Shown in pieces: positions 35,442 through 43,586 of a stretch of DNA of 64,000 nt. The notes under the pieces are model-generated. The model saw only the letters and a program-made list of their open reading frames with translations, was not told where the DNA came from and did no database searches. Every line of letters begins with the position of its first letter. Positions within the stretch are counted from its first letter, which is position 1. A program made the translations under genes and the position numbers. This stretch comes from Acinetobacter rudis (lineage in GTDB: Bacteria > Pseudomonadota > Gammaproteobacteria > Pseudomonadales > Moraxellaceae). The stretch spans positions 1-64,000 of the forward strand of contig NZ_JAVIDR010000020.1 in assembly GCF_031157835.1 (NCBI RefSeq), in the 5' to 3' direction.

Positions 35442-37112
35442 TTAAAACTGTTTGGCATCAGCCATTTTCCACATTCGATAATAGAAGTTATCATTATCTT
35501 CATTCTCTATATTTAATAACTCACCATTTTTCAACCAGAAATGTAATTGAGCATAGTTCTTTATTTCACGGTCATTAATACGCTGAGCTAAGTGATGTGG
35601 GCGAATTTGTGATGGATGAGTTAGCCCAGAAGAGGCGAGCATTTCAGCAAGCGCTTTGAGCGTATTTTTATGGAAGTTATATACACGTTCTGCTTTGGTT
35701 GGTACGTGAATTGCTTTTTGACGCTCTTTATCTTGCGTTGCAATACCAACAGGGCATTGGTTGGTGTGACAACTTTGTGCTTGAATACATCCAACTGCAA
35801 ACATAAAGCCACGTGCTGAGTTCACCCAGTCTGCACCAATCGCCATGATACTCGCAATGTCAAAAGCACTGATAATTTTACCACTTGCACCCAGCTTAAT
35901 TTTTTCACGTAATCCAGCACCAATCAGGGTGTTATGGACGAAAAGCAAGCCTTCACGTAGTGGGGTGCCCATATGATTAATGAGTTCTTCTGGCGCTGCT
36001 CCAGTTCCACCTTCTGAACCATCAATCACAATAAAATCCGGTACAATTTCAGTTTCTAACATGGCTTTGACGAGCCCCATAAATTGCCATGGCTGACCAA
36101 TACACAATTTTAGGCCTACAGGTTTGCCTTTTGATAGTTTGCGTAATTGTTGTATAAATTGCATTAATTCTAGTGGTGTACTAAATGCAGAATGTGATGC
36201 CGGTGAAATACAGTCTTTATCACGAGAAATACCACGAATTTGTGCAATCTCTTCAGTAATTTTATGCTGTGGTAAAATGCCACCATGACCAGGTTTTGCA
36301 CCTTGAGAAAGTTTTATCTCAATCATTTTTATTTGAGGTAATTGCGCTTGCTGCTCAAAACGTACTGGATCAAAATGCCCATCTTCTGTTCTACAACCGA
36401 AATAGCCACTCGCAATTTGCCAAACAATATCGCCACCTGCTTCTAAATGGTAAGGACTAAGACTACCTTCACCAGTATCATGATAGAAACCACCTTTTTT
36501 TGCTCCCTGATTGAGTGAGCGGATCGCATTCGCACTTAAACTACCAAAGCTCATGGCAGAAATATTCATGATCGAAGCATCATAGGGCTGAGCACACTGT
36601 GCGTTTCCAATATGAATACGGAAGCTTGTTGGGTCTGCAGGATGACAAGGGGCAAGTGAGTGCGTGAGAAAGCGATAATCATTTTGGTAAACATCTACGA
36701 TCGAACCAAAGGGTTTATCTGAATTTTCATTTTTGGCACGTTGATAAACTAAGCTGCGTTGCATCCGGGTAAATGGCAAAGCATCTTGATCTGATTCAAT
36801 AAAGTATTGACGAATTTCAGGACGAAAACTTTCAAATAAAAAGCGGAAGTGTCCCATAATCGGGTAGTTTCGTAAAATTGCATGACGCGTTTGTAATAGA
36901 TCATATACCCCAAGCAAAGACAGAAGGATACTGATGATCCAAGTGGTGTTAATGACATAGTCTGAGAAAAAATAGTAGATGTAATGACTGTCATTAAAAA
37001 CAATCACCCATGTTAGATATCCCATGATAAAGATACAAAGAAACCAAACAGAGTGGCGAGAAAAAAAAGTATTTAACAGCTTGTATCTGACTGATTGAGC
37101 AGGACTGGCCAT
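35442..37112 (-). CDS. Membrane-anchored FMN-binding glutamate synthase-like protein
   Basis: The 556-residue product carries two N-terminal hydrophobic segments (about 15-34 and 48-68) followed by the Glu_synthase FMN domain: MNISAMSFGSLSANAIRSL near 179-197, GEGSLSPYH, KPGHGGILPQHK near 279-290, IDGSEGGTGAAPEEL near 364-378, and the iron-sulfur cysteines in CIQAQSCHTNQCPVG near 440-460. It lacks the glutaminase and C-terminal domains of GltB. Such stand-alone proteins are common and of uncertain role; the membrane anchor suggests an electron-transfer partner in the membrane. No gltD-like partner is adjacent. Confidence 0.85.
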   Translation of the reverse strand: MASPAQSVRYKLLNTFFSRHSVWFLCIFIMGYLTWVIVFNDSHYIYYFFSDYVINTTWIISILLSLLGVYDLLQTRHAILRNYPIMGHFRFLFESFRPEIRQYFIESDQDALPFTRMQRSLVYQRAKNENSDKPFGSIVDVYQNDYRFLTHSLAPCHPADPTSFRIHIGNAQCAQPYDASIMNISAMSFGSLSANAIRSLNQGAKKGGFYHDTGEGSLSPYHLEAGGDIVWQIASGYFGCRTEDGHFDPVRFEQQAQLPQIKMIEIKLSQGAKPGHGGILPQHKITEEIAQIRGISRDKDCISPASHSAFSTPLELMQFIQQLRKLSKGKPVGLKLCIGQPWQFMGLVKAMLETEIVPDFIVIDGSEGGTGAAPEELINHMGTPLREGLLFVHNTLIGAGLREKIKLGASGKIISAFDIASIMAIGADWVNSARGFMFAVGCIQAQSCHTNQCPVGIATQDKERQKAIHVPTKAERVYNFHKNTLKALAEMLASSGLTHPSQIRPHHLAQRINDREIKNYAQLHFWLKNGELLNIENEDNDNFYYRMWKMADAKQF

Positions 37113-37252
37113 TTTAGTGAACTATCCAATAATTATTTGATTAATAAGTTGCCAATTTATCAAAAAAAGTACAAGTAAAGTGGAGTAATAACTACAAATC
37201 TATATGATTTATGCCTATTTTTTAATCGTGTTGGCTTTTTGATATTTCTGTG

Positions 37253-37283
37253 GCACCCCTTATATTGTAAATATAGGGGGTGC
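37253..37283. repeat. Strong hairpin between roxA and the FMN gene
   Basis: Stem GCACCCC / GGGGTGC (7 bp G/C-rich), extended by a T-G wobble and a TATAT/ATATA stretch. It follows the roxA stop (minus strand) by about 20 bases. No T-run follows on either strand, so it may block 3' exonucleases instead of acting as a simple terminator. Confidence 0.55.
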
Positions 37284-37304
37284 TGAGCTTAAGATGGGGA
37301 GAAA

Positions 37305-38474
37305 TTATTCATCATTCTCAGGTGGCAATAACATCAAGATCGCATCATTTAATAGTTGTGCTAGATCTTCACGGATTTCTTCATCTTTAAAATGAGAATT
37401 TAAAGCCAAGATTTCGCCATTTGCGATTTTGACGAGTAAATGTGTGAGTGCTGCACTTACACAAATTGCTTCGCCATTGGCAAAAAATTGAATTTGGCCT
37501 TGAGATTCGATATAGAGCAGGCGTGAGGCTGGCTCAAGCATGACATGGTAATTTGAATCAATAACATCGAGTAAATCATCAGCAGCCAATTCCTCAGGTT
37601 CAGGAATATTGTCTGGATATTTCGCTTCTGACATGAGGGTGGCAATGACTGCATCTAGGCAATCTGTTTGTTGTAACTGTTGAATCAAGACATTTTTTAA
37701 ATAGTCTAATTCTTCAGTCGTAATTTGGCCAATAGGGGTGCTTTGTTGGCGTATCACATCTTTTAGAGGATTCTTTAACTGAGGTGTATCAGCATAATGA
37801 TCACTTAAACGATCCATCATACTTGCAATATCAGGCATACGGAAACCAAATGAGCAGGTGAGACATTCGTTTTCTGCTACACCAAAGTGAGCTAATCCTG
37901 GTGGTACGTAGAGCAAATCACCAGGATTTAGTACTTCATCAAAGCTAACCTGCATTTCTGGTAAAAGTTTTAGAGGTTGTTTAGGTACAAACTCGGTATT
38001 TTCATCACACATTTGCCCCAATTGCCAACGGCGTTGACCATAGGCTTGTACTAAAAATACATCGTAAAAATCAAAGTGTTGACCAACAGATCCACCTTGA
38101 GGAGCATATGAGACCATCACATCATCACGACGCCACTGTGGAATGAATGGGAACTTTTTCCATAACGCAGACAATTCTAAAGAATATTGGTCTACAGCCT
38201 GTACTAAGAGCGTCCATTTCTGTGGCATTTTTTGAAAATCAGATTTGCTTAATGGTGAAGATTTGACACTCCACTGATTGGGATCTTTATCTCGTTGCTT
38301 AATTAAGCGTGCGCTGACATGTTCCTCTAATGCTAAAGCATGGATATCATCAGGATGAAGCATGCCATCAATTTCTGGCATAGCAGCACGAATTAATAAT
38401 GGTTTCTTCTGCCAGTATTCAGTTAAGAACTGTTCGGCGCTGATACCGCCTAAAACATCAAGTGTATGAGACAT
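37305..38474 (-). CDS. roxA: Ribosomal oxygenase RoxA (YcfD), 50S L16 arginine hydroxylase
   Basis: This JmjC/cupin-type 2-oxoglutarate oxygenase hydroxylates an arginine of ribosomal protein L16. The 389-residue product (E. coli YcfD 373) has the iron triad H133-x-D135 (GQHFDFYD) and H196 (PPGLAHFG), the typical opening FLTEYWQKKPLLIR near 17-30, and the family-specific CSFGFRMPD near 207-215. A C-terminal winged-helix-like dimerisation region follows. It is downstream of maf on the same strand with a 72-base spacer that contains a 9-bp inverted repeat (38511-38539). Confidence 0.92.
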   Translation of the reverse strand: MSHTLDVLGGISAEQFLTEYWQKKPLLIRAAMPEIDGMLHPDDIHALALEEHVSARLIKQRDKDPNQWSVKSSPLSKSDFQKMPQKWTLLVQAVDQYSLELSALWKKFPFIPQWRRDDVMVSYAPQGGSVGQHFDFYDVFLVQAYGQRRWQLGQMCDENTEFVPKQPLKLLPEMQVSFDEVLNPGDLLYVPPGLAHFGVAENECLTCSFGFRMPDIASMMDRLSDHYADTPQLKNPLKDVIRQQSTPIGQITTEELDYLKNVLIQQLQQTDCLDAVIATLMSEAKYPDNIPEPEELAADDLLDVIDSNYHVMLEPASRLLYIESQGQIQFFANGEAICVSAALTHLLVKIANGEILALNSHFKDEEIREDLAQLLNDAILMLLPPENDE

Positions 38475-38510
38475 AAATAGCCTAAGTATTTTAAAAATGA
38501 TTGTAAGTTG

Positions 38511-38539
38511 TGAGTTAATTAAGCGTTATGATTAACTCA
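38511..38539. repeat. 9-bp inverted repeat between maf and roxA
   Basis: TGAGTTAAT (38511-38519) / ATTAACTCA (38531-38539) with an 11-base loop. It has no T-run and may be an operator or a weak mRNA hairpin. Confidence 0.45.
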
Positions 38540-38546
38540 TAGTTCA

Positions 38547-39140
38547 TCAGGGAAGTTGTAAATCAAGTTGTCTTAAAATTTTACATAGTGCGATCAAAGG
38601 TAGACCCATGAGACTGGTTTGATCATGCCCTTGCATTGACTCAAATAAGCTAATGCCCAGTCCTTCGCATTTAAAGCTTCCTGCACAGTGTAAAGGCTGC
38701 TCTTTTGCAACATAACGTTCAATTTCATCATGTTGTAGTGCCCTAAATTGAACAGAGAATTTTTCAACCCAATCTACCTGAAATTGTTGTTGTCCAATTT
38801 GGACACTGAGTGCGGTAGCAAAATTTACGCATTGTCCAGATTGAGCTGTGAGCTGTGCAATTGCCCCAGATTCAGTCAATGGCTTACCTATAAACTGGCT
38901 TGCTGCATCGTTGAGATAAGCAACTTGATCTGAGCCAATGACCAACGCATTTGGGAATTGCTGGGCAACATGTTGAGCCTTTTTTATCGCTAATCGTAGT
39001 GCAAGTTCTTCAGCATGTGTGTCATCACAGGGAGATTCATCAATATCTGGGGAGACACAACGATATACAATACCTAAACGATCCATCAATTCCCGACGGG
39101 TACTGCTTGAAGACGCAAGGATAATTTCTGAGTACATCAT
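38547..39140 (-). CDS. Maf-family nucleotide pyrophosphatase (YceF type)
   Basis: Maf proteins hydrolyse modified nucleoside triphosphates and thereby keep them out of nucleic acids; the YceF branch prefers 7-methyl-GTP. The 197-residue product has SSSSTRRELMDRLG near residues 10-23, the conserved VIGSDQVA near 66-73, GKPLT near 86-90 and a C-terminal MQGHDQTSLMGLPL. The substrate branch is inferred from the overall resemblance. The ATG overlaps the stop of the DUF2237 gene by four bases, so the two are translationally coupled; a second ATG follows at 39137. Confidence 0.9.
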   Translation of the reverse strand: MMYSEIILASSSSTRRELMDRLGIVYRCVSPDIDESPCDDTHAEELALRLAIKKAQHVAQQFPNALVIGSDQVAYLNDAASQFIGKPLTESGAIAQLTAQSGQCVNFATALSVQIGQQQFQVDWVEKFSVQFRALQHDEIERYVAKEQPLHCAGSFKCEGLGISLFESMQGHDQTSLMGLPLIALCKILRQLDLQLP

Positions 39141-39523
39141 TCTACTGCATATTCCATAAGTATATTGAGCGGCACATAAGACAACACAGATTGGTGACAG
39201 GCATCGAGTTTAATTCGAGGGGCAACTTCAGATTGATAAGCTTCTACCCAACGAGTAACGCAAATACACCAAAAGTCACCTGGTTGTAAGCCAGGAAAAT
39301 CTATCTCAGGTACAGGTGTAATCAAGTCATTGCCAATTTTTTGTGAGAAATTTAAAAACTCAGCACTCATTTGCGCACAAACGGTGTGCTGTCCAAGATC
39401 AGTTGCGGCTGTGTGACAAAAACCATTACGGAAATATCCGGTAATCGGGTCAAAACAACAACTGGCCATTGGCTTGCCTAATACATTCAAACGGTTGATT
39501 TTTGGATCAGGATGTATCGACAT
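39137..39523 (-). CDS. DUF2237 family protein
   Basis: The 128-residue product belongs to DUF2237, a short conserved family of unknown function. Family-typical elements seen are NVLGKPMASCCFDPITGYFRNG near 13-34, CAQMSAEFLNFSQKIGNDL near 49-67 and the core PGLQPGDFWCICVTRWVEA near 76-94, with several conserved cysteines and APRIKLDACHQSVL. It overlaps maf by four bases and heads a likely DUF2237-maf-roxA operon, faced divergently by pgk across 142 bases. Confidence 0.85.
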   Translation of the reverse strand: MSIHPDPKINRLNVLGKPMASCCFDPITGYFRNGFCHTAATDLGQHTVCAQMSAEFLNFSQKIGNDLITPVPEIDFPGLQPGDFWCICVTRWVEAYQSEVAPRIKLDACHQSVLSYVPLNILMEYAVE

Positions 39524-39665
39524 ATATTCACTTTAAAATGCAGTTCTTGCTTTATGATAATCAAAACAAAAAATTTCTACATCATTTCGATAAATTAACT
39601 CACCTTTATTTTTCAAATCATTTAGAATCAGTGCGATTTTTTGCGATATAAAAAGTGAGCACGAC

Positions 39666-40853
39666 ATGAATTTTCAACGTATGACCGAGCTTGATCTTAC
39701 AGCGAAGCGCGTATTGATTCGTGAAGATTTAAATGTACCCGTTAAAAATGGTGTGATTAGCAGCGATGCACGTTTACGTGCGGCTCTTCCAACAATTAAA
39801 GCTGCTTTGGCACAAGGTGCAGCAGTGATGGTTTGTTCACATTTAGGTCGTCCTGTAGAAGGCGAACCTAAAGCTGAACAATCTTTGGCTCCAGTAGCAG
39901 CATATTTAACTGAAGCATTGGGCCAAGAAGTACAATTACAGACTGATTATTTAAATGGTGTTGAGGTTGCAGCAGGTCAAGTGGTATTGCTTGAAAACGT
40001 GCGCTTCAATCATGGCGAGAAAAAAAATAACCCAGAACTTGCTCAGCAATATGCTGCGTTATGTGATGTATTCGTAATGGATGCTTTTGGTACAGCACAC
40101 CGTGCAGAAGCATCAACAGAAGGTGTTGCTCGTTTTGCTCAAGTAGCAGCAGCAGGACCGTTGTTAGCAGCTGAACTTGATGCATTGGGGCGTGCTTTAA
40201 AAACGCCACAAAAACCAATGGTTGCTATTGTTGCTGGTTCTAAAGTTTCAACTAAACTTGATGTACTCAACTCTCTTTCTACAATTTGCGATCAATTGAT
40301 CGTAGGTGGAGGAATTGCTAATACATTCTTAGCTGCTGCTGGTTATAACGTGGGTAAATCTTTGTATGAAGCTGACTTGGTAGATACAGCCAAAGCGATT
40401 GCTGCAAAAGTTTCAGTACCATTACCAACCGATGTAGTTGTTGCTGATGCTGCAGAAATTGATTTTAGTGATTTCTTAGGTTCTTTGGCTCAAGCAAAAG
40501 CAGTGATTAAGAACGTAGCTGATGTTGCCGAAAATGACATGATTTTAGATGTAGGCCCAGCAACAGCAGCAGCTTTTGCACAGATTGTCGCGGACTCTAA
40601 AACCATTTTATGGAATGGTCCAGTAGGTGTATTTGAAGTGGATCAGTTTGGCGAAGGAACAAAAGCATTGTCTCTAGCTGTTGCGAATTCAGCTGCATTT
40701 TCAATTGCTGGTGGTGGTGATACTTTAGCTGCTATCGATAAATATGATGTTGCAAGTAAAATTGGTTACATTTCAACAGGTGGTGGTGCTTTCCTTGAGT
40801 TTGTTGAAGGTAAAACTTTACCTGCAGTTGCTGCACTATTGGCGCGCGCATAA
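39666..40853 (+). CDS. pgk: Phosphoglycerate kinase
   Basis: Pgk interconverts 1,3-bisphosphoglycerate and 3-phosphoglycerate with ADP/ATP. The 395-residue product has the substrate-binding [15 protein letters not shown] near residues 14-28, SHLGRP near 58-63, ENVRFNHGE near 110-118, [13 protein letters not shown] near 135-147, the hinge and nucleotide site [15 protein letters not shown] near 187-201 and the C-terminal GGGDTLAAI near 350. Length matches bacterial Pgk. It is followed by a terminator, then a small lipoprotein gene and fba, so two consecutive glycolytic/gluconeogenic enzymes lie close together. Confidence 0.97.
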   Translation: MNFQRMTELDLTAKRVLIREDLNVPVKNGVISSDARLRAALPTIKAALAQGAAVMVCSHLGRPVEGEPKAEQSLAPVAAYLTEALGQEVQLQTDYLNGVEVAAGQVVLLENVRFNHGEKKNNPELAQQYAALCDVFVMDAFGTAHRAEASTEGVARFAQVAAAGPLLAAELDALGRALKTPQKPMVAIVAGSKVSTKLDVLNSLSTICDQLIVGGGIANTFLAAAGYNVGKSLYEADLVDTAKAIAAKVSVPLPTDVVVADAAEIDFSDFLGSLAQAKAVIKNVADVAENDMILDVGPATAAAFAQIVADSKTILWNGPVGVFEVDQFGEGTKALSLAVANSAAFSIAGGGDTLAAIDKYDVASKIGYISTGGGAFLEFVEGKTLPAVAALLARA

Positions 40854-40901
40854 ACACAGATATTTAGCCACTGATTATTTATAATGTGCTGAAAAATAAA
40901 T

Positions 40902-40929
40902 AAAGAAGCTAACTTAGGTTAGCTTCTTT
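40902..40929 (+). terminator. Intrinsic terminator after pgk
   Basis: 12-bp perfect stem AAAGAAGCTAAC / GTTAGCTTCTTT with a TTAG loop. Confidence 0.85.
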
Positions 40930-41002
40930 ACTTTCGTCATAAAAATGTCATAACTCTGCAATATATTGGACACGAAATAAATCACTCATTGTGGAAAATC
41001 TG

Positions 41003-41263
41003 ATGAAATTTAAAGTCATTGTTGCTGCGCTTATTCTTGCTCCTTTGGCATTAACTGCATGTTCTAAAAAAGAAAAGGCTGCTGAAGATCAATCTGCTTC
41101 TGCTGTGGTAACACCTACAGATTCTGAAAAGGTTACTCCAGAGCAACAAGCTGCGATTGATTCAATTGATAAACCAATTGCTGATGAAAAGAATACAGAT
41201 GTACCAGCAGAGGTTGCTGCTAAGCCTGCTGATGCTGCAACACCAGAGACAGATGCTAAATAA
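41003..41263 (+). CDS. Small Ala/Lys-rich lipoprotein, function unknown
   Basis: The 86-residue product (ATG at 41003 after GGAAA; a GTG at 40991 would add four residues) has a lipoprotein signal: basic MKFK, a hydrophobic core and LTAC with the cysteine at residue 20. The mature part is low-complexity, rich in Ala, Glu, Lys and Thr, with no recognisable fold. It sits between pgk and fba with its own terminators on both sides, so it is probably a separate unit. Similar short lipoproteins occur in this position in relatives, as far as I recall, but I assign no role. Confidence 0.8.
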   Translation: MKFKVIVAALILAPLALTACSKKEKAAEDQSASAVVTPTDSEKVTPEQQAAIDSIDKPIADEKNTDVPAEVAAKPADAATPETDAK

Positions 41264-41300
41264 ACTAGATTGAATAACAATAAGTTGTAGATATGAATGA

Positions 41301-41331
41301 AAAGTCCCCGTGAAAACGGGGACTTTTTTTA
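41301..41331 (+). terminator. Strong intrinsic terminator after the lipoprotein gene
   Basis: 11-bp stem AAAGTCCCCGT / ACGGGGACTTT with a GAAA tetraloop, then T7 including the stem end. Confidence 0.95.
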
Positions 41332-41403
41332 AAATAAGTCGAATTGTTGCTGAATTGCTAGCTTTCCCCATGTAGAATATGGGGCATTACCTGGGAGGAT
41401 ATT

Positions 41404-42441
41404 ATGGCTCTTATTTCATTGCGCCAGCTCTTGGATCACGCCGGCGAAAATAATTACGGCGTACCAGCATTCAACGTAAACAACCTAGAACAAATGCGCG
41501 CAATTATGTTGGCCGCAGATGAAACAAATTCACCTGTGATTGTCCAAGCCTCTGCAGGCGCGCGTAAATACGCAGGTTCACCATTTCTACGCCATCTAAT
41601 TTTAGCTGCTGTAGAAGAATGGCCGCATATTCCTGTTGTAATGCACCAAGACCATGGAACAAGTCCAGACGTTTGCCAGCGTTCTATTCAATTGGGCTTT
41701 AGCTCAGTCATGATGGATGGTTCTTTGGGTGCTGACGGTAAAACACCAACATCTTATGAATACAATGTCGATGTAACACGTCGTACAGTGGCTATGGCTC
41801 ATGCTTGTGGCGTTTCTGTAGAAGGTGAAATTGGTTGTTTAGGCAGCCTAGAAACGGGTCTAGCAGGTGAAGAAGATGGTGTAGGCGCAGAAGGCGTTTT
41901 AGATCATTCTCAACTGTTAACTTCGGTTGAAGAAGCTCGCCAATTCGTTGCTGATACTCAAGTTGATGCACTTGCGATTGCAGTGGGTACTTCACATGGT
42001 GCTTATAAATTTACTCGTCCACCTACAGGCGATATTTTAGCAATTGATCGTATTAAAGAAATTCATGCAGCTTTACCAAATACACATTTGGTTATGCATG
42101 GTTCAAGCTCTGTGCCTCAAGATTGGTTAGCTGTAATCAATGAGCACGGTGGTGACATCAAGGAAACTTATGGTGTACCTGTTGAACAATTGGTTGAAGC
42201 AATTAAACATGGTGTGCGTAAAATTAATATCGACACTGATTTACGTTTAGCTTCTACTGGTTCAATTCGTCGTTTCTTGGCTGAAAATCCAAGTGAATTT
42301 GATCCACGTAAATACTTTGCTGCATCTGTTCAAGCAATGAAACAAATCTGTATAGATCGTTACACTGCATTTGGTACAGCAGGTCAGGCTGATAAAATTC
42401 GCCCAATTTCTTTAGAGAAAATGGTTGAACATTATAAATAA
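41404..42441 (+). CDS. fba: Class II fructose-bisphosphate aldolase
   Basis: This zinc enzyme joins or splits fructose 1,6-bisphosphate, here probably mainly for gluconeogenesis because most Acinetobacter do not run standard glycolysis. The 345-residue product has [14 protein letters not shown] near 18-31, the zinc ligands in VMHQDHGTS near 79-87 (catalytic Asp next to His), [30 protein letters not shown] (in parts, near 117-146), [13 protein letters not shown] near 193-205 and [10 protein letters not shown] near 229-238. Strong GGGAGG ribosome-binding site before the ATG. Followed by a terminator. Confidence 0.96.
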   Translation: MALISLRQLLDHAGENNYGVPAFNVNNLEQMRAIMLAADETNSPVIVQASAGARKYAGSPFLRHLILAAVEEWPHIPVVMHQDHGTSPDVCQRSIQLGFSSVMMDGSLGADGKTPTSYEYNVDVTRRTVAMAHACGVSVEGEIGCLGSLETGLAGEEDGVGAEGVLDHSQLLTSVEEARQFVADTQVDALAIAVGTSHGAYKFTRPPTGDILAIDRIKEIHAALPNTHLVMHGSSSVPQDWLAVINEHGGDIKETYGVPVEQLVEAIKHGVRKINIDTDLRLASTGSIRRFLAENPSEFDPRKYFAASVQAMKQICIDRYTAFGTAGQADKIRPISLEKMVEHYK

Positions 42442-42471
42442 TTCATTGCATTTGCATTGATATATTAAAAG

Positions 42472-42497
42472 CGTCCACTTTAAGTGGACGTTTTTTT
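42472..42497 (+). terminator. Intrinsic terminator after fba
   Basis: Stem CGTCCAC / GTGGACG with a TTTAA loop, followed by T7. Confidence 0.9.
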
Positions 42498-42541
42498 CAT
42501 GTATATAAAGCCAAGCTTGCTTAATATTTTGGAAAAATAAT

Positions 42542-43405
42542 ATGCATTTTATTGTATTTGCTGCTTTATGCAGTGTCGCAGTTTCAGTTTTACTTAAGCA
42601 CTGTAAAAGTCAGCAAATTGATATTTTGCAAATGTTGGCTTGGAGCTATTTGCTCGCAATTACCTTGTGTTATGTATGGTTCCAACCTGATTTTTCACAT
42701 TTAAGTTTAACCGATACACCATGGTGGATCATTGCAATTTTAGGTCTAGTCTTACCAGGTGGATTTATTGTACTTGGACGCTCACTACAACGTGCAGGGG
42801 TAATTAAGACTGAAATAGCACAGCGATTATCTGTAATTTTATCACTCTGCGCTGCTTATTTATTTTTTAATGAACAGTTAAATAGTCTGAAAGTCATTGG
42901 TATATGCTTAGGGCTATTTGCCATGCTGTGTCTGGTTTGTTCTCGTTCGGATCAGCTGGCAGCATTTCGTTCTGCCGCACAACATCAAGGTGCGATGTGT
43001 TCTTTGGCAACAGTATGGGGTATTTATGCTTTAGTAGATATTTTACTTAAATATACCAGCGGATTGGGTTTACAGTTTGCTGTAACGCTAAATTTAAGTT
43101 TTATGTTGGCTTTTATTTTTATTTTTTCCTTCTTAATCTTAAGAAAAACCCAATGGACTATGCGTGCAATGTACGCTGGTTTGTTATTAGGGGTAGTTAA
43201 TTTTGCGAATATTGCATTGTATATAAAGGCACATCAGTGGTTAAAAGATTCACCTTCAGTTGTTTTTGCAGGAATGAATATTTTGGTCATTTTATTAGGT
43301 GCTATGGCAGGTTTAGTTTTCTTTAAAGAGCGTTTAAATAGGTTGAGTAGTGCTGCTATTATTTTTGCTACAGCCGCTATTTTTTGTTTAGCTAAGGCAA
43401 TTTAA
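42542..43405 (+). CDS. DMT (EamA-type) transporter
   Basis: The 287-residue product is an integral membrane protein with about ten hydrophobic helices in two similar halves, as in the drug/metabolite transporter superfamily. The end of the first half reads ETEIAQRLSVILSLCAAYLFFNEQL and the second half AGMNILVILLGAMAGLVFFKERLNRL, the paired EamA-type ends with the ... F-x-E pattern. The substrate is unknown; family members export amino acids, sugars or metabolites. It stands alone with terminators on both sides. Confidence 0.82.
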   Translation: MHFIVFAALCSVAVSVLLKHCKSQQIDILQMLAWSYLLAITLCYVWFQPDFSHLSLTDTPWWIIAILGLVLPGGFIVLGRSLQRAGVIKTEIAQRLSVILSLCAAYLFFNEQLNSLKVIGICLGLFAMLCLVCSRSDQLAAFRSAAQHQGAMCSLATVWGIYALVDILLKYTSGLGLQFAVTLNLSFMLAFIFIFSFLILRKTQWTMRAMYAGLLLGVVNFANIALYIKAHQWLKDSPSVVFAGMNILVILLGAMAGLVFFKERLNRLSSAAIIFATAAIFCLAKAI

Positions 43406-43436
43406 AGCCAGTAAGTATTTATAGTCGTTTGAAATT

Positions 43437-43466
43437 AAAAATCTGGTCAAAAAAGTCCAGATTTTT
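43437..43466 (+). terminator. Intrinsic terminator after the DMT gene
   Basis: 10-bp stem AAAAATCTGG / CCAGATTTTT with a 10-base loop. Confidence 0.75.
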
Positions 43467-43547
43467 ATAAATAAATTAATTTGTTACATAGTAAATATAT
43501 TTTTTTGAATAAAAATAATGGCATGAGTTTACTTAGATAGCTCTAAA

Positions 43548-43566
43548 AATAATAATAATCATTCTC
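43548..43566 (+). promoter_or_regulatory. Fur box upstream of the siderophore receptor gene
   Basis: The 19 bases match 16 of 19 positions of the Fur consensus (GATAATGATAATCATTATC); the differences are at positions 1, 7 and 17. It lies 20 bases before the receptor ATG, a fitting place for iron-dependent repression. Confidence 0.8.
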
Positions 43567-43586
43567 ATATAAATTATCCTATTATT

